Shown one piece after another: positions 53,067-61,045 of a stretch of DNA of 64,000 nt; the first letter of the stretch is position 1; each line of letters begins with the position of its first letter. The notes beneath the pieces were generated by a model. It searched no databases. It was not told the origin of the DNA and saw only the letters and a program-made list of their open reading frames with translations. This DNA comes from UBA4416 sp040387555 (GTDB lineage Bacteria; Bacteroidota; Bacteroidia; B-17B0; Aurantibacillaceae): NCBI GenBank assembly GCA_040387555.1, contig JAZKDO010000005.1:372001-436000 (forward strand), in the 5' to 3' direction. The translations under genes and the position numbers were made by a program.

Positions 53067-54104
53067 TTAAACTTTTAATTTTTGTCCTAAACGTAAAACT
53101 TTGCTTTGCTTAATGCCGTTCTTTTTGCAGATAGCCTTAATCGTAGTATGATTGCGCTGTGCAATACGGCCAAGGGTATCTCCTTTTCGCACAGAAATTA
53201 CTTTACTATGTTTGGATTTTGATCCTGCAACATGTGTTAAGTTCAAATCCTTTTTCTGGCGGCTGTGTAATGCTCTTAAATCGTATTTTGTTTCAACATC
53301 CGATTTAGTGATCATGCATTCATTTCTTTTTAAAGATCCTGTAGCGAAATCGATAAAATCTTCCGCATCTATTGCCTGACCTAAATAACGAATTTCAAAA
53401 TGTAAATGAGCTCCAAAAGAATGACCTGTGTTTCCGCCTAATCCTATAATCTGGCCAGCTTCAAGAACTTGCCCGGCTTCTACTAATATTTTTGATAAAT
53501 GTGCGTATACTGTTTCAAGTCCGTTTTTATGACGAATAATTACAACATTACCGTAACTTCTGTTCAATTTGGCAATACGAACCATACCATCAAAAGCTGC
53601 CATTACAGTATCGCCTGTTTCTAAGTCAATATCTGTTCCATAATGAGGCCTTCTTTTTCTCCAGCCAAATTCAGAAGTCACATTTCCACTGAATGGTAAA
53701 ACAAAGCCACAATCAGTTGCTTCTGTTAATCTGATAATTGCTGAATCGTGTTTAAAACTTTCCGCAAAAGAATACGGATGTATAACCGCTGTATCCCAGG
53801 AAGAATAAAGGTCATTTGATGGAAAAGCTAATAGAGAGTCAACTTCCTCATGCTCATGATCTTCGTGTTCACCCGATGTAAGTGATAAAAGAACTGGATT
53901 TATAGAATTTTTTGTTGTGTCGTCTCTTTTTGTAACCTTCTTTTTACCGTCGTCTTTTACAGGCTTTTCGTCCGGATGAAGATTATTGAATGAAAAAATG
54001 GATTTTGGCCCGTTATTTGCTTTTAAAGTAATTGGTGAAAACGCACTGAATACTAATGATGCAGACACCATGAGTAAGAAAGCGGATATGTTTTTTGTTT
54101 TCAC
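53067..54104 (-). CDS. Exported M23 peptidase with C-terminal LysM domain
   Basis: A 345-residue protein. The signal peptide is followed by a long low-complexity, charged linker (KKKVTKRDDTTKNS ... GEHEDHEHEEVD) to about residue 130. The M23 (LytM) zinc domain spans about 135-260: SEFGWRKRRPHYGTDIDLETGDTV contains HxxxD, VIIRHKNGLETVYAHLS, and GAHLHFEIRYLG contains the HxH ligands. The C-terminal LysM (VISVRKGDTLGRIAQRNHTT...LRLGQKLKV) binds peptidoglycan. Both HxxxD and HxH are intact, so it should be an active endopeptidase cutting peptide cross-links, for example during growth or division. Confidence 0.93.
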   Translation of the reverse strand: MKTKNISAFLLMVSASLVFSAFSPITLKANNGPKSIFSFNNLHPDEKPVKDDGKKKVTKRDDTTKNSINPVLLSLTSGEHEDHEHEEVDSLLAFPSNDLYSSWDTAVIHPYSFAESFKHDSAIIRLTEATDCGFVLPFSGNVTSEFGWRKRRPHYGTDIDLETGDTVMAAFDGMVRIAKLNRSYGNVVIIRHKNGLETVYAHLSKILVEAGQVLEAGQIIGLGGNTGHSFGAHLHFEIRYLGQAIDAEDFIDFATGSLKRNECMITKSDVETKYDLRALHSRQKKDLNLTHVAGSKSKHSKVISVRKGDTLGRIAQRNHTTIKAICKKNGIKQSKVLRLGQKLKV

Positions 54105-54270
54105 TGTTATATTTTAAAATCGAGATTTGCAAATATGTTGTTTTTTTTGATAAAAGCAAGTGTTAAATGCTGTTAACCTGTTTTAAGTTATTAACAAATA
54201 CCAAAATGTTACATTCTTTACATCATTTAACTATAGAAATTCGATAAAAGTTACAGAAATGTGAAAAAAT

Positions 54271-54732
54271 CTAAAAATTTAGAAGGCTTTCGTAAAAAGG
54301 AACCTCTTTGAGGATTTGAGGCCCTGCAGATTCCAACTTTAAAAAAATATGCTGGAGACCGTTGCTGAGAAAAATTGCGGGCACTTTTAATTCAGTATTA
54401 TAACGTAAAGCCTGGTTAATGGTTAGTTGGTTTATTTCAACTTCGGGTGCTTTACATTCTATAATCAGCATGGGTTTTAGAAACGAATTAAATACAACGA
54501 TATCAGTGCGACGTTTGGTATTATTAAGTATAAGTTGTTTCTCAACCGAGATCATGGAAGATGGTACTTGCCTCTCTTCAATCAGAAAATGAATGATGTG
54601 TTGCCTGACCCATTCTTCAGGAGTTGCATCCACAAATTTTTTACGGATCATATCAAAGATCTGTAGAGTTCCCTTCCTGTTTTTTTGAAAACGGAATTCA
54701 ACACTAGGGAAATTCAGGAAGGGCAGGGTCAT
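54271..54732 (-). CDS. Stand-alone HsdR N-terminal-like (PD-(D/E)xK) protein
   Basis: A 153-residue protein starting at the ATG at 54732 (MTLPFLNFPSVEFRFQKN); the ATG at 54771 would add 13 hydrophobic residues. It matches the HSDR_N_2 family, with TPEEWVRQHIIHFLIEERQVP and then the PD-(D/E)xK nuclease core TKRRTDIVVF...PMLIIECKAPEVEI with Asp and E-C-K. No helicase or methylase is nearby, so it is not a restriction system. Orphan proteins of this type are widespread in Bacteroidota, usually without known function. Confidence 0.85.
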   Translation of the reverse strand: MTLPFLNFPSVEFRFQKNRKGTLQIFDMIRKKFVDATPEEWVRQHIIHFLIEERQVPSSMISVEKQLILNNTKRRTDIVVFNSFLKPMLIIECKAPEVEINQLTINQALRYNTELKVPAIFLSNGLQHIFLKLESAGPQILKEVPFYESLLNF

Positions 54733-54771
54733 GGCTGCAAAGATAATAGAAATTGACTTTTGCTTTATCAC

Positions 54772-55114
54772 GAGTTATTAAGAGTGTTGACTTTTTTTTA
54801 CGAAGTTGGGTGTGATCCTTCAGCTGGCGTAAAAGACTTTCGGCACTCGGTTTTTTATTTTCCCTTTGTGACATATAAAAATAGCTCAAACAAAGCCTCA
54901 ATCACTCACCCGAACAATACACAGGGCGAGGGATGCAAGCGGAAATCCTTTTTTTGTCACTGAGGCTCTCCAAGTGCAAAAAAAGATTGATGCGACAGCC
55001 TGGTTTGTGCTTGTTCTTTACAGTAACGCCCCCAAATGGTAACAAAAAATTGACCTATAATAATTAATAACGAGCAATTTCTTTTTGTACCTTCACCGAT
55101 CAAAAGATCAGAAG
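54772..55114. other. Intergenic stretch holding a structured RNA element
   Basis: Between the divergent HsdR_N-like and AMP-nucleosidase-like genes. The part to about 54900 shows two overlapping opposite-strand frames of 65-67 codons, neither with a recognisable product. 54924-55031 is the second Flavo-1-like element. I see no clear TAnnTTTG box for either neighbour. Confidence 0.6.
54924..55031 (+). ncRNA. Structured intergenic RNA element, Flavo-1-like (copy 2)
   Basis: The closing stem GGGCG (54924-54928) pairs with CGCCC (55027-55031). AGGGAT follows at 54929-54934. AATC-C-TTTTTTT (54944-54955) pairs with AAAAAAAGATT (54978-54988) around a bulged C, and the hairpin continues inward as CACT/AGTG (54958-54961 with 54973-54976). 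The layout is the same as the copy at 40693-40777, while the closing stem and arm sequences differ but still pair. Upstream of the AMP nucleosidase-like gene. Confidence 0.55.
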
Positions 55115-55885
55115 ATGAAGACGAAAGCAGAAATAGTAAATAACTGGTTACCACGTTATACAGGAAAAAAGTTAGAAGAATTCGGACAGTATATATTGCT
55201 TACCAATTTTGGCGGCTACGTAAAAATGTTTGCAGAATGGAATGGAGTAGAGGTAGAAGGATTGGATCGCCCAATGCAAACCGCAACTTTTGACGGCATC
55301 ACGATTATTAATTTTAGTATGGGAAGCGCAATGGCTGCTACCATTATGGATTTATTAACCGCCATTGAACCAAAAGCCGTTTTGTTTTTAGGAAAATGCG
55401 GAGGATTAAAAAAGAAGAACCAAATAGGTGATTTAATTTTACCGATTGCTGCTATCCGCGGAGAAGGAACATCGAATGATTATTTCCCGAATGAAGTTCC
55501 TGCTTTACCATCTTTTAATTTACAAAAAGCTATTTCTTATACCATTCGCTTAAGCGGCCGCGATTACTGGACCGGTACAGTTTATACCACTAACCGCCGT
55601 GTGTGGGAACACGATGAGGCTTTTAAAGAATATTTACGGGTAATTCGCGCGATGGCCATTGATATGGAAACGGCTACCATTTTTAGCGTTGGTTTCCATA
55701 ATGAGATTCCGGTTGGTGCTTTATTATTAGTGAGTGATCAACCGATGATTCCAGAAGGTGTTAAAACGGAAGAGAGCGATAAAAAAGTAACTACTGATTT
55801 TGTTACAGATCATTTACAAATCGGTATTAATTCTTTAAAAGAATTACAAAAAGCGGGTATATCTGTAAAGCATTTGAAATTTTAG
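55115..55885 (+). CDS. AMP nucleosidase-like phosphorylase-fold protein
   Basis: 256 residues from the ATG at 55115; the frame opens 10 codons earlier, but family members begin near MKTKAEIVNNWLPRYTG. It has the nucleoside phosphorylase/hydrolase fold (AVLFLGKCGGLKKKNQIGDLILP, AIDMETATIFSVGF with the Met-Glu nucleoside contact, LLLVSDQPMIPEGVKTEESD). This corresponds to the C-terminal catalytic half of AMP nucleosidase (Amn), which cleaves AMP to adenine and ribose 5-phosphate; the N-terminal regulatory half of E. coli Amn is absent, as in Bacteroidota homologues. Confidence 0.88.
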   Translation: MKTKAEIVNNWLPRYTGKKLEEFGQYILLTNFGGYVKMFAEWNGVEVEGLDRPMQTATFDGITIINFSMGSAMAATIMDLLTAIEPKAVLFLGKCGGLKKKNQIGDLILPIAAIRGEGTSNDYFPNEVPALPSFNLQKAISYTIRLSGRDYWTGTVYTTNRRVWEHDEAFKEYLRVIRAMAIDMETATIFSVGFHNEIPVGALLLVSDQPMIPEGVKTEESDKKVTTDFVTDHLQIGINSLKELQKAGISVKHLKF

Positions 55886-55912
55886 TTTTTTAAATACTAG
55901 CTGCCTATACCT

Positions 55913-56959
55913 TTAAAACCTTTTGTATAGGTTTGATCGCTGAAATTTCTGATATCCCTTGGATGGTTTAACCTTAAAGCGATATCCTAAAGAGAAGTTA
56001 AGTGACGCGTATTTCGATAAGTAAGTTACCTGGCTGGCATTGTACCAACTGAAGTCCGAGGAGCCGCTCAACAACACAAAAAACTTTTTGTAGTTTAATC
56101 CTATCGAACCTCTAAAATCACCTGAAATTGAGGTGTAAAAAAGCGTTTGATCTGCATGGGTATTTAAATAACGGTAATTTCTCCATTGCTCTTCAGGCCC
56201 TATGATGAGCGTGAAATTCACAAATAAGGATTTCCATATAACGAGGTTTAAACTGCCACCTCCATAGATAGAAAAGGCAAATACATTAAGCCCATGAAGG
56301 GATTGATGAGTATCATAATAATGGGCGATAGGTTTAGGGAAAAATGAACTATCAGAATTTAAACGATTGTAATAGATGTTAGCAGACAGTACAAAACTGA
56401 AGGCGGATTTTAATTGGCGATAGCTACAGGAATAACCTGACTTAAACGAAAATTTATTAGCATTGGTGAAAAATAGAAATTTGGTTTTGTAAGCTTCGGA
56501 ATATAGACCGGGATATTGATCAAAAATTCCCGTCCTTTTGAAAGTCGTATCATATAGGGATGTATTCTTATTGTAAAAACCTTTGTAGCTTCTGTAAGAA
56601 TTCTCGAGAATCCAACGATTACCGCCAATATTTAAAGCAAAATTCTTGTACTTGGTGTCTCCCTTTTGTTTTATTTGAGTAGATGGGTTTTTAAATCCAA
56701 GAGAAAGATTGAATTTATCGTAATTTAATTCTATCCCATAGATTAAATTGGCTTCCGCAACAAAAGCTATTTTTGATTGCCCAAGCGTATCGTTAGTAAG
56801 CTGTTGACTGATATCAGTGGTATAGTTTCTGTAGGATTGAAAAACAGAAACGATAAGACGGTCAGTGTACTTTCTGTAATAAGAAGAATCCCATGTTTTT
56901 TTTTGGGAAAAAGAATGAAGTGTAATTACAAGAGATATAATAAATAAAATTAAACGCAT
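55913..56959 (-). CDS. DUF4421 outer-membrane barrel protein
   Basis: A 348-residue protein with signal peptide (MRLILFIISLVITLHSFSQ). The mature part begins YYRKYTDRLIVSVFQSYRNY, the start typical of DUF4421, and continues as alternating amphipathic strands with aromatic ends (LIYGIELNYDKFNLSLGFK, FKSGYSCSYRQLKSAFSFVLS, KYASLNFSLGYRFKVKPS). The family is restricted to Bacteroidota; no function is established. The last residues are basic. A CCTATAC/GTATAGG inverted repeat spans its stop codon. Confidence 0.8.
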   Translation of the reverse strand: MRLILFIISLVITLHSFSQKKTWDSSYYRKYTDRLIVSVFQSYRNYTTDISQQLTNDTLGQSKIAFVAEANLIYGIELNYDKFNLSLGFKNPSTQIKQKGDTKYKNFALNIGGNRWILENSYRSYKGFYNKNTSLYDTTFKRTGIFDQYPGLYSEAYKTKFLFFTNANKFSFKSGYSCSYRQLKSAFSFVLSANIYYNRLNSDSSFFPKPIAHYYDTHQSLHGLNVFAFSIYGGGSLNLVIWKSLFVNFTLIIGPEEQWRNYRYLNTHADQTLFYTSISGDFRGSIGLNYKKFFVLLSGSSDFSWYNASQVTYLSKYASLNFSLGYRFKVKPSKGYQKFQRSNLYKRF

Positions 56960-56993
56960 AATAATTAACTTCGTGCATTAAAGATAATTAAAA

Positions 56994-57815
56994 ATGGAAA
57001 TTAAACCGCTTAATATAGAAAAACACATTGAACATGTGATCTCAATTTTAATAGAATATACGCCTAAGGTTGTTGGCGCTGTTGTGGTTTTAATTGTAGG
57101 GCTATGGTTCATTCAGCATTTGGCTAAACTGGCTACGCGTTCCATGGAGAGAAGAGACCTGGATATTTCCCTTCGAACATTTTTAAAAAGTTTGATTTCA
57201 ATTGGTTTAAAAGTAGTTTTAATTGTTACTGTGGCCGGAATGATTGGGATAGGCACCACATCATTTGTTACGATCCTCGGTGCTGCCGGATTAGCAGTAG
57301 GCTTAGCTTTACAAGGATCGTTGTCAAATTTTGCTGGTGGCGTTCTTGTTTTAATTTTTAAACCATTTAAAGTGGGTGATCAGATTGAAGCTCAGGGACA
57401 AAATGGTACCGTGATAGAAATACAAATTTTCAATACGATACTTTTAACAGGAGATTTGAAAACCATCATTTTGCCTAATGGAGCCGTATCAAACGGTACC
57501 ATAATTAATTACTCCAAAAATGGGATACTTCGTGGCGACATTCAGGTAACGGTTTCGGCGGCAAATGACATTGATCAGGTAAAAAAATTATTGACGGATG
57601 CATTGCTGCAACATCCTTTAATATTGAAAGATCCCAAACCTGAAATTGCTGCTATTAAAATCGCAGATAACTCTGTAACTTTATCTATCAAGCCTTACGG
57701 ACTTTCTGCTAATCACTCAGCAATTAATTCAGAGGTTGTGGAATTGGCTTATAGAGTTTTTGAAAAGAATGAGATTTCAGCTCCTATTCAGAAGCGCATT
57801 GTAATGACCGCATAA
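56994..57815 (+). CDS. mscS: Small-conductance mechanosensitive channel (MscS family)
   Basis: A 273-residue inner-membrane channel protein. Three membrane helices are visible: about 20-45 (VVGAVVVLIVGLWFIQHLA), about 65-90 (LISIGLKVVLIVTVAGMIG), and the Ala/Gly-packed pore helix TILGAAGLAVGLALQGSLSNFAGGVLVLIFKPFKVGD. The cytoplasmic beta domain (IEIQIFNTILLTGDLKTIILPNGAVSNGTIINYSKNG) and an alpha/beta cage follow. The size equals E. coli MscS (286). It opens under membrane tension to protect against hypo-osmotic shock. It is divergent from the DUF4421 gene with 34 nt between starts. Confidence 0.95.
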   Translation: MEIKPLNIEKHIEHVISILIEYTPKVVGAVVVLIVGLWFIQHLAKLATRSMERRDLDISLRTFLKSLISIGLKVVLIVTVAGMIGIGTTSFVTILGAAGLAVGLALQGSLSNFAGGVLVLIFKPFKVGDQIEAQGQNGTVIEIQIFNTILLTGDLKTIILPNGAVSNGTIINYSKNGILRGDIQVTVSAANDIDQVKKLLTDALLQHPLILKDPKPEIAAIKIADNSVTLSIKPYGLSANHSAINSEVVELAYRVFEKNEISAPIQKRIVMTA

Positions 57816-57826
57816 TTTTATAGAGT

Positions 57827-60800
57827 TTACAATTGGATACCAATTACTAAAATATCATCAACCTGCGCGTGAGCATTACCCATCCAGTTCATAATTTTTT
57901 TATCAAGTTCTTCTTCCTGTTTATTCATACTTAAAGGATGGATCTGCATTAAAAATTCTTTGAAGTTCTTCGTCATTAATTTTTTTCCTTTCTCTCCTCC
58001 AAATTGATCTGCATAACCATCCGTTGTCATATAAAATTTATCGTCGGGTAACACATCAATTATAGTTTCTTTGAAAATTGTATCAGAATCGGTAAAGCCA
58101 CCTATTGCATTTTTCGTTGGTTTGTATTCTATCAATTTAGAATCGCGAATCAATAATAATTCACGATTGGCACCCGAATACGTAAGTGTGTTTGTGTTCA
58201 GGTCGATCATGCATAAAGCCATATCCATCCCATCTCTCGATTCAGAAGTATTTTGCTTGAGAACTTTGAATATGCTTTTATTTAAATTCGAAAGTATAGC
58301 AGAAGGACTGATGATTTTTTTTGTTAATACAATTTCATTCAACAGTGAATTTCCAATCATACTCATGAATGCGCCGGGAACCCCATGGCCGGTGCAATCC
58401 ACACAGGCCAAAAATATTTTACCTTCTGTTTTATTGAACCAGTAAAAATCACCGCTCACAACATCGCGTGGTTTAAACAAGATAAATCCATTGGGAAGAT
58501 GCTCTTTAATTACGGAAGTTTCCGGAAGAATAGAACTTTGTATTCTTTCAGCATAATTGATACTGTCTTTAATCTCTTCAATGGCAATGCTCAGGTTTAG
58601 GTTCGCACTTTTTAATTCTGATGTACGCTCTGTTACTTTATGTTCTAAAACTTCTTTTTCCTTAATTAATTTTTTTGTTCTGTATTTAATGAAGGAATAG
58701 ATGCTGAGAATTAAAATTATACCCGATAGAACAAAGAACCACCAACGCAAATAAAATGGCGGGTCAATCTCAAAGGCATATTCAATGATGTCACTTTCAA
58801 TATTATATTTATTGATCGCTTTTAATTTAAAAATATATTTTCCGGGAGATAGATTTGTGAAAACCGCTTCATTGTTAGTTTGTAATGGAGACCAGTCTTT
58901 GTCATAACCTTCCAGTAAAAATTGATAGTTAAATGTTTGTGTTGAGAGGGCTTTAAATTGAAACGTAATGTCATTTTGTTTGTAAGTGAATACTGGGTTA
59001 ACAGGAAGATTTAGTTTGGACCGGCTTTCGTACCTTACTTTTGTACTATCAATACCTGCATACTTTATTAATACTTCACTAATTAGTACTTTAGGTTTTA
59101 CATTGCTAATAATGTCTTCTTTGGCATTATAGGAAACAAGCCCTTCGCCTGTGCCGAAATATAAAAACCCGCCTTGCTCTAAGGTTGCATTTTGTTCGAT
59201 GGCTGATGACTTTAATCCATCCTCATCGGTATACGCTTTAATTTCTTTTACATTTAATTTTTCCGTTAAGGTGATTTTATTTATACCCTGATCTGTTCCT
59301 ATCCATAATATATTACCGGAAGATAATTGTATGGAATTTATTGCATTACTTAAAAGACCGTTTTTTTTATTTATATTGGTAAAGGATCTTTCATTTAATA
59401 TAAATAAACCTTCATCAATGGTGCCTGCAATAATACGATTGCCGATTTTATTAATTGTAAAAACATTCTTACTGGTAAATCCATCTTCCTTAGTGATTTT
59501 TTTTAACTTATTATCAGTCGTATTAAGGCTGAGTAAACCTTCTCCAATTGTGCCAATCCATAAAGCATTATTTAATAAATGGATACAAAGCACATCATTA
59601 GTGGGTAAATAACCATTGTCTTTATTATATAGTTGAAGTTCTGAGTTTCTTATTTTTACAATACCAGTTCCATAAATACTTAACCAAATAGTATGGGTTG
59701 CCTTATCATATTGAATACCTGTAATAATTGTTTTTAATTCAAATGTATCTACTTTATTAATTATTTTTGAAATACTGAATGTGTTTTCGGATGATTCATT
59801 TAAGATGAAAAAACCTTTATTTTCTGTGCCCGCATAAAGTGTTTTGTTTTCATATAATAACGATGTTATCAAAGTTTCATTTAATTCCTTTGGGAGTGTT
59901 ATATTTTGTATGCTATTATTGTTGAAATAATTTAATCCATTACTTGTACTAAATATAAAGCCATTTGATTTTTTGCACAAGGCAATTACCCTTTTGTCTT
60001 TTAAACCATGTTGTTTTGTATAAACCGACAAAGCTTCATTAGTTAATTTATAAACTCCATCACCAAAGCAGGAAATCCAGATATTGTTTTCATAATCACA
60101 TAACACGGAAAAAATGCTAATAACATTCATCCCGTTGTTTTGGTCAAAAAACTTATATGATAGATCAGGTTTAATTTTTAATAAGCCGTGTTCGGTAGCG
60201 CACCAAATATTATGTTGTTTATCCTCCGTAATTTTTGGAATATAATCGGTACTAATAATTGGAATATTTAATTGATGGATAGTGCTGTTTTCAATATAAA
60301 AAACGCCCTTACCAGGAGTTCCTATCCATATCTTTCCGTCTGAACTTTCAAAAAAACAAAAGGCTGATGAAGAGTTGAAGTTTTTTGAATCTTTAATAAC
60401 TGTAAACGATTTACCATTATAAATGTTGATGCCACCTTTACTTGTTCCGATCCAGTATTTGTTATGTTTATCTTTAAATACAGAAAAAATTTTGTCGGAA
60501 CTCAATCCATTAGCTGTATTTAAATAAGAGAAATTTTCATCTTCTAAAATAGCAATCCCTCCGCCATAAGTTGAAAACCATACTTTGTTTTCATCACATA
60601 AAATACCATAAACTTTATTCTCTTTTAAACCATTGTCTTTAGTATAGTTCGTAAATGTTTTTCTATCATATTTCGATACTCCATCCACGGTTCCTATCCA
60701 AATATTTTTATACTTGTCTTCAGTAATGATAGTCACATCATTTCCTACGAGACCATCTTGCTTGTCATAATTTGTAAACGTTGTCCCGTCAAATTTGCTA

Positions 60801-60976
60801 ATTCCTCCTCCCTGTGTAGCAAACCATATATATCCATAACTGTCTTGAAAAATAGAATTAACATTTAGGTTAGTGAGACCTTGTTTCTGACCATACTTTT
60901 TGAAATTATAATCCTGGGCAATGGCTTTGGAAAATAAAACAAGGCAAAGGAATATGAAAATATTTTTTTTAAACAT
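57827..60976 (-). CDS. Beta-propeller SpoIIE-type phosphatase
   Basis: A 1049-residue protein with signal peptide (KKNIFIFLCLVLFSKAIAQ). About fourteen propeller repeats of the type GYIWFATQGGGISKFDGTTF run to about residue 640, then a Y_Y_Y domain (FNYQFLLEGYDKDW), a membrane helix (WWFFVLSGIILILSIYSF) near 760, and a coiled coil. The SpoIIE/PP2C domain follows from about 835: VVSGDFYWF, ACVDCTGHGVPGAFMSM, DGMDMALCMIDL, TTDGYADQFGG and AQVDDILVIGIQL. It has the sensor of a propeller histidine kinase with a phosphatase output. The linker DSINYAERIQSSILPE is nearly identical to that of the TPR phosphatase. Confidence 0.92.
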   Translation of the reverse strand: MFKKNIFIFLCLVLFSKAIAQDYNFKKYGQKQGLTNLNVNSIFQDSYGYIWFATQGGGISKFDGTTFTNYDKQDGLVGNDVTIITEDKYKNIWIGTVDGVSKYDRKTFTNYTKDNGLKENKVYGILCDENKVWFSTYGGGIAILEDENFSYLNTANGLSSDKIFSVFKDKHNKYWIGTSKGGINIYNGKSFTVIKDSKNFNSSSAFCFFESSDGKIWIGTPGKGVFYIENSTIHQLNIPIISTDYIPKITEDKQHNIWCATEHGLLKIKPDLSYKFFDQNNGMNVISIFSVLCDYENNIWISCFGDGVYKLTNEALSVYTKQHGLKDKRVIALCKKSNGFIFSTSNGLNYFNNNSIQNITLPKELNETLITSLLYENKTLYAGTENKGFFILNESSENTFSISKIINKVDTFELKTIITGIQYDKATHTIWLSIYGTGIVKIRNSELQLYNKDNGYLPTNDVLCIHLLNNALWIGTIGEGLLSLNTTDNKLKKITKEDGFTSKNVFTINKIGNRIIAGTIDEGLFILNERSFTNINKKNGLLSNAINSIQLSSGNILWIGTDQGINKITLTEKLNVKEIKAYTDEDGLKSSAIEQNATLEQGGFLYFGTGEGLVSYNAKEDIISNVKPKVLISEVLIKYAGIDSTKVRYESRSKLNLPVNPVFTYKQNDITFQFKALSTQTFNYQFLLEGYDKDWSPLQTNNEAVFTNLSPGKYIFKLKAINKYNIESDIIEYAFEIDPPFYLRWWFFVLSGIILILSIYSFIKYRTKKLIKEKEVLEHKVTERTSELKSANLNLSIAIEEIKDSINYAERIQSSILPETSVIKEHLPNGFILFKPRDVVSGDFYWFNKTEGKIFLACVDCTGHGVPGAFMSMIGNSLLNEIVLTKKIISPSAILSNLNKSIFKVLKQNTSESRDGMDMALCMIDLNTNTLTYSGANRELLLIRDSKLIEYKPTKNAIGGFTDSDTIFKETIIDVLPDDKFYMTTDGYADQFGGEKGKKLMTKNFKEFLMQIHPLSMNKQEEELDKKIMNWMGNAHAQVDDILVIGIQL

Positions 60977-61000
60977 TATGCTGCATAAAATTAATAAAAA

Positions 61001-61025
61001 AAGACCGCCATGTACAGGCAGTCTT
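61001..61025. terminator. Bidirectional terminator of the 61-kb T9SS cargo gene
   Basis: A 9-bp stem (61001-61009 with 61017-61025, one mismatch) and a 7-nt loop, with A/T tracts on both sides. It lies 21 nt after the stop at 61046 on the minus strand. Confidence 0.75.
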
Positions 61026-61045
61026 ATTTTTTTTGGTTTTATTGT

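Noticed and set aside
54271..54732. Type I restriction system
   Set aside because: Only a small HsdR_N-like domain is present; there is no HsdM, HsdS or helicase nearby.
54704..54901. 65-codon minus-strand frame (core MSQRENKKPSAESLLRQLKDH) between the HsdR_N-like and Amn-like genes
   Set aside because: It overlaps the HsdR_N-like start, is opposed by an equally long plus-strand frame at 54760-54963, has no family resemblance or promoter, and its composition is basic low-complexity. Possible but not supported.
55904..55931. Inverted repeat CCTATAC / GTATAGG as a terminator
   Set aside because: The 14-nt loop, short AT-rich stem and position inside the DUF4421 coding end make terminator function unlikely; kept only as a remark.
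58071..58445. 124-codon plus-strand frame inside the propeller SpoIIE gene
   Set aside because: Fully antisense to the conserved phosphatase domain; it exists because of the codon pattern of that domain. The same applies to the frames at 12241-12990, 43954-44232, 62403-62606, 63054-63305 and similar.
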